Assembly (NCBI GenBank): GCA_016869765.1
Contig: VGES01000001.1
Coordinates: 1-64,000 of the forward strand
Length of the DNA: 64,000 bases
Direction: 5' to 3'
Origin: Alphaproteobacteria bacterium
Lineage (GTDB): Bacteria > Pseudomonadota > Alphaproteobacteria > SHVP01
Shown here: piece by piece, positions 16,884 to 24,702 of the stretch
Numbering within the stretch: the first letter of the stretch is position 1
Layout of the letters: each line of letters opens with the position of its first letter
The notes under the pieces: model-generated
Databases searched by the model: none
Told to the model about the DNA's origin: nothing
Seen by the model: only the letters and a program-made list of their open reading frames with translations
Made by a program: the position numbers and the translations under genes

Positions 16884-17861
16884 ATGCCGCGCTTTGTTGG
16901 AACTCTGCTTTGGGTCTTTTGCGGTCTCGTGCTGTCGCTTTCCACTGTCGCGAACGCCCAGTCGTCCGCGCCGATCGGGTCGTTGATCCTGGGTGTCGGC
17001 CCGGACGCGTCGGCGGGCTCGGTTTTGGCGGGCGTCAGGAAAGGGATTTTTCAGAAACACGGCGTCACGGTACAACTCAAAGTCTTCAATTCGGGACAGG
17101 AGTCTCTGGAGGCCGTACTGACCGGCCAAGCTGATACCACGATCAACGGGCCATTCAACATTCCGCCGGTCGCGGCGCGTGGGGGCAAGATCAAGATCCT
17201 CGCTGAATTGGAACGATCAGATCAGCAGTTTGGTGTCGCCGCGAAAACCGGAATCAAGGGGCCCCAGGACTTGATCGGCAAGAAGGTCGGGACTCAATTC
17301 AATACCTCACCTGACTACTACTATCGCCTTTACACGAAGAAGTACGGCCTTGATGAAGGCAAGATCACGCTCCAGAACATCGCCTTCGCGCAATTGGTTC
17401 CCGCGCTTGCCAAAGGCGACATCGACGCGTTCTTCGCGTTCGAACCACATATCACGCGTGCCGTCGAAGCAGTACCAGGCGCGACCATCATCCATCGTTC
17501 GGGCCAGGAGGGCGTAATGCCGCTCCTCGTGTACCTCGGCGCATCCGAAAAGCTCTATTCCAACAAGGCGCTTGCGGTCGCTTTCATGAAGGGGCTCGTC
17601 GAGGCCGGCGACTGGGTCAACAGCAATCGCGATGAGGCGGCGGCAATGCTGGTAGCCGAATTCTCGCTCAAGCCGGAAGACGCGAAGCGGTTCAACTCCT
17701 ACTTCGACTATTCGGTTCGGTGGAACAGAAAGTCGATGGCCGAACTCGAAGCGGTGAATCAGTTCATGAGCGACAGAAAGTTGCTGCCGCAGACCGCTGA
17801 CCTATCCAAACTCGTGGCTGTTGAGTTCCTGAAGGAGGCTGCGCCTGGTCGGGTCGAGTGA
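16884..17861 (+). CDS. ABC transporter substrate-binding protein (SsuA/TauA/NMT1-like)
   Basis: A 325-aa periplasmic binding protein with a Sec signal peptide (about 1-25, cleaved near VANAQS). The body matches the NMT1/SsuA-like family: GPDASAGSVLAGVRKGIFQK, then GQADTTINGPFNIPPVAARG, DLIGKKVGTQFN, and FAQLVPALAKGDIDAFFAFE, the hinge region that senses ligand. Such proteins bind sulfonates, taurine, nitrate or pyrimidine precursors; the ligand cannot be chosen from sequence. It overlaps the ATPase fragment by 4 nt and is followed by two permeases. Confidence 0.88.
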   Translation: MPRFVGTLLWVFCGLVLSLSTVANAQSSAPIGSLILGVGPDASAGSVLAGVRKGIFQKHGVTVQLKVFNSGQESLEAVLTGQADTTINGPFNIPPVAARGGKIKILAELERSDQQFGVAAKTGIKGPQDLIGKKVGTQFNTSPDYYYRLYTKKYGLDEGKITLQNIAFAQLVPALAKGDIDAFFAFEPHITRAVEAVPGATIIHRSGQEGVMPLLVYLGASEKLYSNKALAVAFMKGLVEAGDWVNSNRDEAAAMLVAEFSLKPEDAKRFNSYFDYSVRWNRKSMAELEAVNQFMSDRKLLPQTADLSKLVAVEFLKEAAPGRVE

Positions 17862-18073
17862 CGCCCATTGTGCAGTCTGATACCCGCATTGCCTTCGACG
17901 GAATATCGTTCGCCTACGAACATGGTGGACCGCCGGTCGTCTCCGATACCGAACTGACGATCGGCAAGGGGGAGTTTGTCCTCCTGTTGGGTCCGGGCGG
18001 TTGCGGCAGGACGACCGTGCTCGTCCGCCGAACGATGAACCGTGAGGCAGTGGCTATTGGCCAGAAGCACTGA
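17858..18073 (+). pseudogene. Truncated ABC transporter ATPase, only the N-terminal 71 aa
   Basis: From GTG at 17858, overlapping the binding-protein stop, the frame reads an ABC ATPase start: ISFAYEHGGPPVVSDTELTI, then GKGEFVLLLGPGGCGRTTVL. The Walker A lysine is replaced by Arg51 (GPGGCGRTT instead of GPSGCGKTT). Homology ends just after it, and the frame stops at 18073, where about 250 aa would be expected. The Q-loop, signature LSGGQ, Walker B and H-loop are all absent. The permease begins 10 nt later, so roughly 190 codons were deleted. The transporter must borrow an ATPase or be dead. Confidence 0.87.
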
Positions 18074-18083
18074 GCCTTTGGTC

Positions 18084-18896
18084 ATGGGCACGGCGCGTGT
18101 GCGTACGCGGCTGTCCGACCGAAACCGTTGGAATTGGTCGAGTCGGCTCGGAAGGATTTTCCTTTCGGGGATCTCCGTTGCTGCCGCTCTGACGGTTTGG
18201 CAGCTCTTGAGCACGACTGTTCTGATTTCGATCGTGTTTCCGCCCTTTACGTCGACGCTCCGGGCGCTGACAGAGGGGATCGCTTCGGGCGAACTGCTTG
18301 GACATCTGAGCATCACGATCCGTCGCGTCATCTTCGGATTCCTGATTGGCAGTGCGGCGGGGGCCTTCATCGGTTTGCTGATGGGGTCATTCGGATTCGT
18401 TCGAAAATTCCTGGACCCATACATCAACTTCCTTCGTTTTGTGACCCCGATCGCTTGGATCACTCCGGCCGTTATTTGGTTTGGCGTCAATGAGGGCTCG
18501 AAGCTGTTCCTCATCATCTATGCGACGGTGTTCATCGTCCTCCTGAATACGATGGCTGGGGTGATCCATATTCATCGTGATCGGTTGCGAATGGCGAATG
18601 CCTTCGGCGCCCGCTCGTGGCAGATATTCCTCTACATCACTTTGCCTGGCGCCGTCGGTTTCATACTCACGGGCATGCGTGTCGCCTTGGGCAATTCGTT
18701 CATGACCGTCATCGGTGCCGAAATACTCTCGGCGAGCAGCGGTCTAGGCTACTTGATCTATACGTCTCGAGTTTTTTTTGAAGCCGATGTGATGTTTGCG
18801 GCGATCCTGGTTCTAGGACTATTGGGTTTCGCGACCGATCGGCTCTTCGCGACTGTCCAACATCGCGTCTTTTGGCGCTATCAGGCCGGACGCTAG
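18084..18896 (+). CDS. ABC transporter permease, copy 1 (SsuC/TauC-like)
   Basis: The ATG at 18084 gives 270 aa with about six membrane helices. The EAA loop that docks the ATPase is present (NAFGARSWQIFLYITLPGAV), followed by GMRVALGNSFMTVIGAEIL, as in SsuC/TauC permeases. An in-frame ATG at 18042 would start inside the ATPase fragment and is less likely. The gene is intact although its partner ATPase is not. It is 3 nt upstream of the second permease. Confidence 0.86.
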   Translation: MGTARVRTRLSDRNRWNWSSRLGRIFLSGISVAAALTVWQLLSTTVLISIVFPPFTSTLRALTEGIASGELLGHLSITIRRVIFGFLIGSAAGAFIGLLMGSFGFVRKFLDPYINFLRFVTPIAWITPAVIWFGVNEGSKLFLIIYATVFIVLLNTMAGVIHIHRDRLRMANAFGARSWQIFLYITLPGAVGFILTGMRVALGNSFMTVIGAEILSASSGLGYLIYTSRVFFEADVMFAAILVLGLLGFATDRLFATVQHRVFWRYQAGR

Positions 18897-18899
18897 GTC

Positions 18900-19742
18900 A
18901 TGACGACGAGTTCATTGAACCGAGAAACTGTCGAACGGCTGTTCGTCGCCGTGATCGGCAGCAAGCGCGGTCGTGAACGCCTGAAATCCTTCGGCATCTA
19001 TCTACTCTCGGTCGCGTCCGTCTTGGTGCTGTGGGAGTGGGCGGCTCGTGCATTCGGATTGCTGATTCTGTTTCCGCCGCCGAGTACGGTATTGGGCACG
19101 CTGTCGGGGCTTGTTCTTGACGGGTCGATCGGGCTGGCCGCGCTCTTCAGCGCCGGCCGAATTCTCTCCGGTTTCCTGATCGGGAGCCTGATCGGCGTGT
19201 TTCTCGGACTGCTAATGGGCACTTCTGCGGTGGTTCGTGCCCTCGCCGAGCCGTACGTACACTTCTTGCGATTTGTCCCGCCGCTGGCCTGGTTCGCGCC
19301 CGTGTTGCTTTGGTTCGGCACCGGTGAGACGACGCGTATCCTGTTGATCACATACACGACGGTGTTCGTCGTAACGCTGAATACGATAGCGGGGGTGTCG
19401 GCCGTTGCAATCAACAAGGCCCGCATGGCCCGCACCCTCGGTGCCGATCACAGGCAGGTATTTTTTCTTGTCACCTTGCCGGCAAGCATGCCGTTCATAT
19501 TCACGGGGATGCGGCTGGCGATGGGGAACTCGTTTGCGACCGTCGTTGCAGCGGAGATGTTGGCGGCCGACAATGGTCTTGGCTACATGATCACCAGTTC
19601 CCAGCTCTCTCTCGACATTCCCAAGATTTTTTCGTCGGTCATTGCGCTCGGGGTGCTTGGCTTTGCCGCCGACCGGCTGTTTCGAGCGCTGATCGATCGC
19701 TTCGGCGGTCGCTATACCGTACGGCAGTCGGCCTTCGAGTAA
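18900..19742 (+). CDS. ABC transporter permease, copy 2 (SsuC/TauC-like)
   Basis: A 280-aa paralogue of the preceding permease with the same layout: helices around SVASVLVLWEWAARAFGLL, GFLIGSLIGVFLGLLMG and PPLAWFAPVLLWFGTGE, then the EAA loop RTLGADHRQVFFLVTLPASM and GMRLAMGNSFATVVAAEML. Two different permeases in tandem suggest a heterodimeric channel, which is unusual in the SsuBC/TauBC group, where one permease normally homodimerises. It ends the ABC cluster; a 171-nt gap follows. Confidence 0.86.
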   Translation: MTTSSLNRETVERLFVAVIGSKRGRERLKSFGIYLLSVASVLVLWEWAARAFGLLILFPPPSTVLGTLSGLVLDGSIGLAALFSAGRILSGFLIGSLIGVFLGLLMGTSAVVRALAEPYVHFLRFVPPLAWFAPVLLWFGTGETTRILLITYTTVFVVTLNTIAGVSAVAINKARMARTLGADHRQVFFLVTLPASMPFIFTGMRLAMGNSFATVVAAEMLAADNGLGYMITSSQLSLDIPKIFSSVIALGVLGFAADRLFRALIDRFGGRYTVRQSAFE

Positions 19743-19913
19743 GTTGGTGCCGACCGGCTGTAGCAACTACCCGTCCGCTTCGAGGGCCGGTTCACCCTCT
19801 AGGGCGCGACGGTCGATTGGACGGGCAGCCTTTTCGACCCTCGACATCGTCGTCACCCCGGTACGTTCGGGTGAAGCGAGCCCGCATCGCCGTAACGGCG
19901 TGATCTCGTTCCT

Positions 19914-20399
19914 ATGACCGCCGCCATCACGGTCGATCTTGTGCTGGCGCCGACACCGGCGGTCCGTGAACTTGTAGGCGAACTCGAAGCCGAGTTGTCG
20001 CGGCACTACCCCGCCGAACAACGCCACGGCTTGGCGCTCGATGCGATCTTCGCGCCGCACATCCGGTTCTTCGTGGCGGCGGTCGGTGGTCGGCCGGCGG
20101 GTTGCGGCGGGGTGGCGCTCCTTGAGGACTTTGCCGAACTGAAACGCATGTACGTTCGCCCAGAGTTTCGTGGACGAGGGGTGGCAGACGCCATCCTCGA
20201 TCGGCTGACCCGCGCGGCCGTCGCGGCGGGGCATTCGTTGTTCCGGCTCGAAACCGGTACCAAGCAGGACGCCGCGATGCGGTTCTACGCCCGCCACGGC
20301 TTCGAACGTCGCGGCCCGTTCGAGCCCTATGCGTCCATGCCCACGGCCTCGATTTTGGGCAGTGTGTTCATGGAAAAGCGAACTTCTTCCGCGACGTGA
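19914..20399 (+). CDS. GNAT-family N-acetyltransferase
   Basis: The 161-aa sequence has the GNAT fold: the acetyl-CoA loop MYVRPEFRGRGVADAILDRL (RGRGVA), preceded by a beta-hairpin (HIRFFVAAVGGRPAGCGGVA) and followed by LFRLETGTKQDAAMRFYARH, the motif B region. The substrate is unknown. It stands alone on the plus strand, convergent with the leftward membrane-protein set; only 16 nt separate the stops. Confidence 0.85.
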   Translation: MTAAITVDLVLAPTPAVRELVGELEAELSRHYPAEQRHGLALDAIFAPHIRFFVAAVGGRPAGCGGVALLEDFAELKRMYVRPEFRGRGVADAILDRLTRAAVAAGHSLFRLETGTKQDAAMRFYARHGFERRGPFEPYASMPTASILGSVFMEKRTSSAT

Positions 20400-20415
20400 G
20401 CCGAGCCAACTCTTG

Positions 20416-21402
20416 TCAACCCGCTCGCTCCACGCTCGCGCCTTGCTCTTGAGGCCCAGGCAGGGATACCCCTCGGGGCTGGTTCGAGCTCCACAAAGTG
20501 AGCACCCTTTCGATTTCGCGTTGTTCGCGGCGCGACGCCGAACCAAAGTCGATTTGTGAACTCTGGCGCGAACGGGGCACAACGTTGACTGTGTCGCTCC
20601 CAGCCGCCCAAGTCGGGGCGAACGGCTGTCCGGACGTTCGGTGCTGCTCGATCAGCGCCAGGAACTCGGCATGATCGATGTTCCAGGTCTGGACCAGGGT
20701 GCGGCTGAAGCCGGTTGCGATCCATGGCGCGACCGCCCGTAAGCGGTTTAGCGCTTCTGGCGCGTCCAATACATGGATCGGCAGGATCACGGCGTGTGCG
20801 TCGCGGTTCCAGATCGCGAGCTGGTACCAGTATATGGTCTGTTCACCATACGCCCATACCAACTGATCGATGTCCTGATACAGGAGCACGTTGTTGAGCG
20901 GGTAATAGATGCGCGGCCCGACGACGACGAAGGGGATCACGGCGAAGGGATCGGTGTCGACGATTGGTCCGCCGACCGCGTACGTCCGCAGATCGTGGAC
21001 CATACGTTGGCGTCTCCGCCAGCGCTGCCCCGCTCGGAACAGGCACCAGCCGAGCGGAGCGGCCACCAGGAACAGCCCGATGCCCACGATAACTGGCTCG
21101 TCTTCCTCAAGAAGCCCCATGAACAGGAAAAGGCTTCCGAACAAGACACCGGGGATCGCGAGGCCGATCGTCAGGGGCGAGTGGTGCATGTCCCGCCATA
21201 GACGAGGCAGACCCACGCGGATCGCCAGCCAAGGCAATGTGGCGCCGATCAGGATCGCTCCCGCGATCATCATCTCTACGTTGGTGTCGTCACCCTCGAA
21301 CAAACCGCCGGCAATCATAAGACTGCCAACCAGCCAAGGTGGTGTTAGCAGCACGATCCATAGAATGCGAAGTCTGCGCCCCGTTCTCGACGTCTTAAAC
21401 AC
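20416..21402 (-). CDS. Four-TM membrane protein with C-terminal soluble domain
   Basis: The GTG start at 21402 (GTGTTTAA) overlaps the stop of the upstream TIR-like gene by 8 nt, so translation is probably coupled. The 328-aa product has four predicted membrane helices (about 12-34, 42-62, 77-98, 103-122). A soluble C-terminal half follows, containing RIYYPLNNVLLYQDIDQLVW and YWYQLAIWNRDAHAVILPI, a beta-rich pattern reminiscent of bacterial PH-like membrane-associated domains. I do not recognise a named family. Longer in-frame starts up to 21576 overlap the upstream gene and look spurious. Confidence 0.7.
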   Translation of the reverse strand: MFKTSRTGRRLRILWIVLLTPPWLVGSLMIAGGLFEGDDTNVEMMIAGAILIGATLPWLAIRVGLPRLWRDMHHSPLTIGLAIPGVLFGSLFLFMGLLEEDEPVIVGIGLFLVAAPLGWCLFRAGQRWRRRQRMVHDLRTYAVGGPIVDTDPFAVIPFVVVGPRIYYPLNNVLLYQDIDQLVWAYGEQTIYWYQLAIWNRDAHAVILPIHVLDAPEALNRLRAVAPWIATGFSRTLVQTWNIDHAEFLALIEQHRTSGQPFAPTWAAGSDTVNVVPRSRQSSQIDFGSASRREQREIERVLTLWSSNQPRGVSLPGPQEQGASVERAG

Positions 21403-22264
21403 GGACGCCTCCGCGATTGGGCTCGAGCGATTGCACCTGGGCCACGAAGGGCGCCAACGCGCCCCGCCGCAGCACGTTAAGGGGCGACGGCCTGGCATTG
21501 GCGTCGAACATGAATCCGTCCGCCTCCGTGCAGTCGCTGGGTAGCGGCACCGGAAAATCCGCCGCAATCGCCGCACGGATTCGGGCGTAGCCGAGCGGCC
21601 GATCGGCAGAATTGGGTACGATCAACAAGACGCGGCGCGGGTCAATGGCGCTGGCGACGCGCATGACTTCCCAGCGCGTGCCGGCGCTAGTTTCCGGCTG
21701 CAGCACGACGGCGGCGGCCCGGATGAGCAATTCATCAACCTTCGCCTGCCATTCCTCGTCGCCCACGTACATGCGGGCCGCCCCGAGCGTGGCGAATTTT
21801 TCGCCCGGCGCCCCAATGGCGACGAACGGGCCGATCTCACGGAGGCCCCGTGCGAGAGTCTCTTCGGTCGGATCGCTTGATATCAGAGACTCGATCGCCC
21901 GCCCGCCGTGGCGAAGACCGAGCGGCATGCCACTCTGCAATCGTTCATCGGCGCGGAATGGCCGCAGGTAAACGACGGGCGGGCGTGAGTCGGCCGCAAG
22001 TACTTCGGCCGCATCGCGCGTCCTCAGCTTGCGGCCGCGCTTTACCATCCAAAACGAGAGGGTAACGGCGAGCGCGATCAACAGGAGATCGACCGGTCTG
22101 GGATCGTCGCCCAGATAGAAGATCGAGAACCAGGCTTGGGCGAGCGCCGCGAGCGGCGGCACCGCCGCGCCGACGAGCAGCAGCAGGCCGAGCGGCCGCG
22201 ATCGGAACGGTTGGTGGACGACGTTGGTGGGCGGCGGTGCGGCGGGCGGCAGTTCGTCGCTCAT
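21395..22264 (-). CDS. Membrane-anchored TIR-like protein
   Basis: The ATG at 22264 gives 289 aa. Two hydrophobic helices (about 24-46 and 58-74) precede a cytoplasmic alpha/beta domain. That domain begins PPVVYLRPFRADE (residues 96-107) and contains GPFVAIGAPGEKFATLGAAR and ETSAGTRWEVMRVASAIDPR (191-210), followed by VLLIVPN. The order strand / PFRxDE / VVLxP / SxxxRWE / strand is that of TIR domains, where the Glu after Trp (E199) is the NAD-cleaving residue in active members. This is inferred from pattern, not a confirmed match. It lies between a NUDIX gene (10 nt) and a four-TM gene (8-nt overlap). Confidence 0.65.
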   Translation of the reverse strand: MSDELPPAAPPPTNVVHQPFRSRPLGLLLLVGAAVPPLAALAQAWFSIFYLGDDPRPVDLLLIALAVTLSFWMVKRGRKLRTRDAAEVLAADSRPPVVYLRPFRADERLQSGMPLGLRHGGRAIESLISSDPTEETLARGLREIGPFVAIGAPGEKFATLGAARMYVGDEEWQAKVDELLIRAAAVVLQPETSAGTRWEVMRVASAIDPRRVLLIVPNSADRPLGYARIRAAIAADFPVPLPSDCTEADGFMFDANARPSPLNVLRRGALAPFVAQVQSLEPNRGGVRV

Positions 22265-22274
22265 GATGCGGAAT

Positions 22275-22829
22275 CTACTTCCGGCCGCCCTGCTCGATCC
22301 ACGCCTGCGAAAACGACGGCTGGAGCGTTGCGCTGGGGCCGTCCCCCCAAAGGTCGAGACAGGCGAGTGCACGCTCGAAGAACCACACGCCATCTCCGCC
22401 CTCGCCGGGCTCCGGCACGATGATCCGGTGCTTTCGTTCACGCAGCTCGTCGAGGCTCAACCAACGAAATTCGCTTCCGGCCATGTCGCTTCCCGTCGCG
22501 ACCACGGCATTCGTTGCCTGCAGCAGAAAACACGCACTTACGATCGCCGGTATGGTGTCGTCATAGCGGACCGAATAGGCGTGAAAGATGCCGAGCGGTC
22601 GCACGTTCAACGCCTCGCCTGCTTCCTCGCGGATTTCGCGAAGGACGGCATCGACCAGGGTCTCGCCCTGATCGACGAGACCTGCGACGACCTCCAGAGC
22701 GGGGCCTCGTTTCGGGTGCCTGAGCAACAAAAACTGGCGCGACGGATCGACGATGAAGGCGCACACCGAGACCGGGAAGAGCGCGAACTCGCGTCCCGCC
22801 GAATCGACGATGGTCGGGTGGCGCGCCAA
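22275..22829 (-). CDS. NUDIX hydrolase
   Basis: The conserved domain starts near RHPTIVDSAGREFALFPVSV and includes the NUDIX box GLVDQGETLVDAVLREIREE (Gx5Ex7REVxEExGx form), followed by AGEALNVRPLG. NUDIX enzymes cleave nucleoside-diphosphate-X substrates such as ADP-ribose, NADH or 8-oxo-dGTP; which one is unknown here. The TTG at 22829 gives 184 aa; the frame is open further upstream only as antisense-free overlap with the previous gene. The next gene, TIR-like, starts 10 nt after the stop, and the upstream amidohydrolase ends 20 nt before the start. Confidence 0.82.
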   Translation of the reverse strand: MARHPTIVDSAGREFALFPVSVCAFIVDPSRQFLLLRHPKRGPALEVVAGLVDQGETLVDAVLREIREEAGEALNVRPLGIFHAYSVRYDDTIPAIVSACFLLQATNAVVATGSDMAGSEFRWLSLDELRERKHRIIVPEPGEGGDGVWFFERALACLDLWGDGPSATLQPSFSQAWIEQGGRK

Positions 22830-22849
22830 TCGGGTTTCGCCGCGGCGCC

Positions 22850-24586
22850 TCAGCCCGCCGGTGCCTTCTGTTCGCCGCGGACGAGCTTGCCCGGGAACGT
22901 GCCGGTCACCTGCCCGCCGCGGAACGTGACCTTGCCCGAGAGCACCGTCGCTTCGTAGCCCTCGGCCTTCTGCGAGAGGCGCATCGCGCCCCCGGGCAGG
23001 TCGTGGGTGGCGCGCGCTGCCCGCAATGTCAGCCGGTCGTAGTCGATGACGTTGAGGTCGGCCTTGTAGCCGGGCTTCACGAGGCCGCGGTCGTGAAAGC
23101 CGATGATACCGGCATTGCGGCTCGTCAGCGCCCGCACCACCCACGGTATCGGCATCCGCTCGCCCTGGCGATCGCGGGTCCAATAGGTGAGCAAGAATGT
23201 GGGCATGCTCGAATCGCAGATGCGCCCCAGGTGCGCGCCGGCATCGCCGAGGCCGATCACCGCCTCGTCGCGCCGCAGCATGTCGAGAACGACGTCCAGG
23301 TTGTGCGCCGCGAAGTTGCGCGCCGGGTGATAGAGAATCCCGTTGCCGTCGTGTTCGAGGAGCGTGTCGTAGGCCACTTCGAGCGCGCTCCGCCCGGTGC
23401 GCTTGCCGATATGGTCGAGGCGGTCCTCGATCCGCGGTGAATAGTTGGGCGGATCACCCATCGGGTACTGCGCCTCGACCATGCGCGCCATGGTCATGAC
23501 GCGAACCTCCTTGGGTTCGGCCTGGGGCGCCTCGGCCAGGAGCTTGGCGCGCAGCTCCGGGGATTTCATGCGCGCCACGCGCTCCGCCAGACTCAGACGC
23601 GCGATCGCCTTGTAGCTCGGGCAGTAGCTGAACGGATGCGAGGTGAGTTCGAGCCCGAACAACACGCCGACCGGTCGGGCCACGACCTGCCCATACATCC
23701 GGGCGCCGTCCTTCTTCGCCGCGGCCGCCGCTTCGGCGAGTTCGCGCCATTGATTGGGCCGATCCTTGGCCTGCAGCATCGGGAAATGCACCGGCCGGCC
23801 GCTCGCCTTCGCGATGCGGGTCAGCATCGCGAACTCGGGCGAATAGCCGAGCGAGGTGTCGAGGTCGCTCGCCGACATGAAACTGCCCTGGCCGAGATCT
23901 TTCAGCGCGAGCGCAATCGCCATCAACTCGTCTTCGCCCGCCGTGGTCGAGGGGACGACATCGCCCGTGCCCGAGCGATGGCCGACGGCGCGCGAGGTCG
24001 AGAAGCCCATGCCGCCCGCCGCGACGCCTTCCTTGACGATCGCCGCCATGCGTTTGATGTCGTCGGGCGAGGCCGGCTCACGCCGCTCGCCGCGCCGGCC
24101 CATGACGAAGATGCGCACCGGCACGTGCGGCACCATGGTCGCGAAGTCGACGTCGACGCGACGGGTCTCCAGGGCATCGAGGTATTCCGGGAACGTCGTC
24201 CAATTCCACTTCAGGCCGAGGTTGAGCGCGGCCGCCGGGATGTCTTCGACCCCCTCCATGACATCGACCATGATGGCGCGATGCTCGGGCAGGCTGGGCG
24301 CGAAGCCGACGCCGCAGTTGCCCATGAGGATCGTCGTGACGCCATGGTCCGAGGACGGTGTCATGCGCTGATCCCACATCACCTGGCCGTCGAAGTGGGT
24401 ATGGATGTCGACGAACCCGGGCGTGACGAGTTTGCCTTTGGCGGCGATCTCCTCGCGGCCCGCATCGGACACTTTGCCGACGGCGGCGATACGGTCGCCC
24501 TGGATCGCGACGTCGCCTTCGAACGTCGCATTACCGCTGCCGTCCGCGATGGTGCCGCCGCGGATCACGAGATCGTATTTCGCCAT
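22850..24586 (-). CDS. N-acyl-D-amino-acid deacylase-like amidohydrolase (copy 2)
   Basis: A 578-aa paralogue of the enzyme at 11845-13578: DLVIRGGTIADGSGNATFEG at the N terminus, the metal motif VDIHTHFDGQ (H62, H64), the cysteine ligand in LMGNCGVG (C91), and GLGDAGAHLGRICDSSM with the catalytic-type Asp. In place of the His ligand of D-aminoacylase it reads GQGSFMSASD, so its metal site probably differs from the founding enzyme. The substrate is unknown; N-acyl-D-amino acids are the family default. It may lead the transcript that continues into the NUDIX and TIR-like genes. Confidence 0.82.
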   Translation of the reverse strand: MAKYDLVIRGGTIADGSGNATFEGDVAIQGDRIAAVGKVSDAGREEIAAKGKLVTPGFVDIHTHFDGQVMWDQRMTPSSDHGVTTILMGNCGVGFAPSLPEHRAIMVDVMEGVEDIPAAALNLGLKWNWTTFPEYLDALETRRVDVDFATMVPHVPVRIFVMGRRGERREPASPDDIKRMAAIVKEGVAAGGMGFSTSRAVGHRSGTGDVVPSTTAGEDELMAIALALKDLGQGSFMSASDLDTSLGYSPEFAMLTRIAKASGRPVHFPMLQAKDRPNQWRELAEAAAAAKKDGARMYGQVVARPVGVLFGLELTSHPFSYCPSYKAIARLSLAERVARMKSPELRAKLLAEAPQAEPKEVRVMTMARMVEAQYPMGDPPNYSPRIEDRLDHIGKRTGRSALEVAYDTLLEHDGNGILYHPARNFAAHNLDVVLDMLRRDEAVIGLGDAGAHLGRICDSSMPTFLLTYWTRDRQGERMPIPWVVRALTSRNAGIIGFHDRGLVKPGYKADLNVIDYDRLTLRAARATHDLPGGAMRLSQKAEGYEATVLSGKVTFRGGQVTGTFPGKLVRGEQKAPAG

Positions 24587-24702
24587 GGTCTACTCCTGTT
24601 GGGCGCGGATCACCGGCGCGCCAGAGCCAGTGTGCGCCTCGGTTCGGGGCAGGGCAACCGGAGCCGCTTCAGGCTTGAGCGTTGCGGGAGGGATAACCCC
24701 AG

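Noticed and set aside
19668-19761. Direct repeat GCCGACCGGCTGT at 19668-19680 and 19749-19761
   Set aside because: Thirteen bases in GC-rich DNA, one copy inside a conserved permease codon stretch; no element lies between them, so chance is enough.
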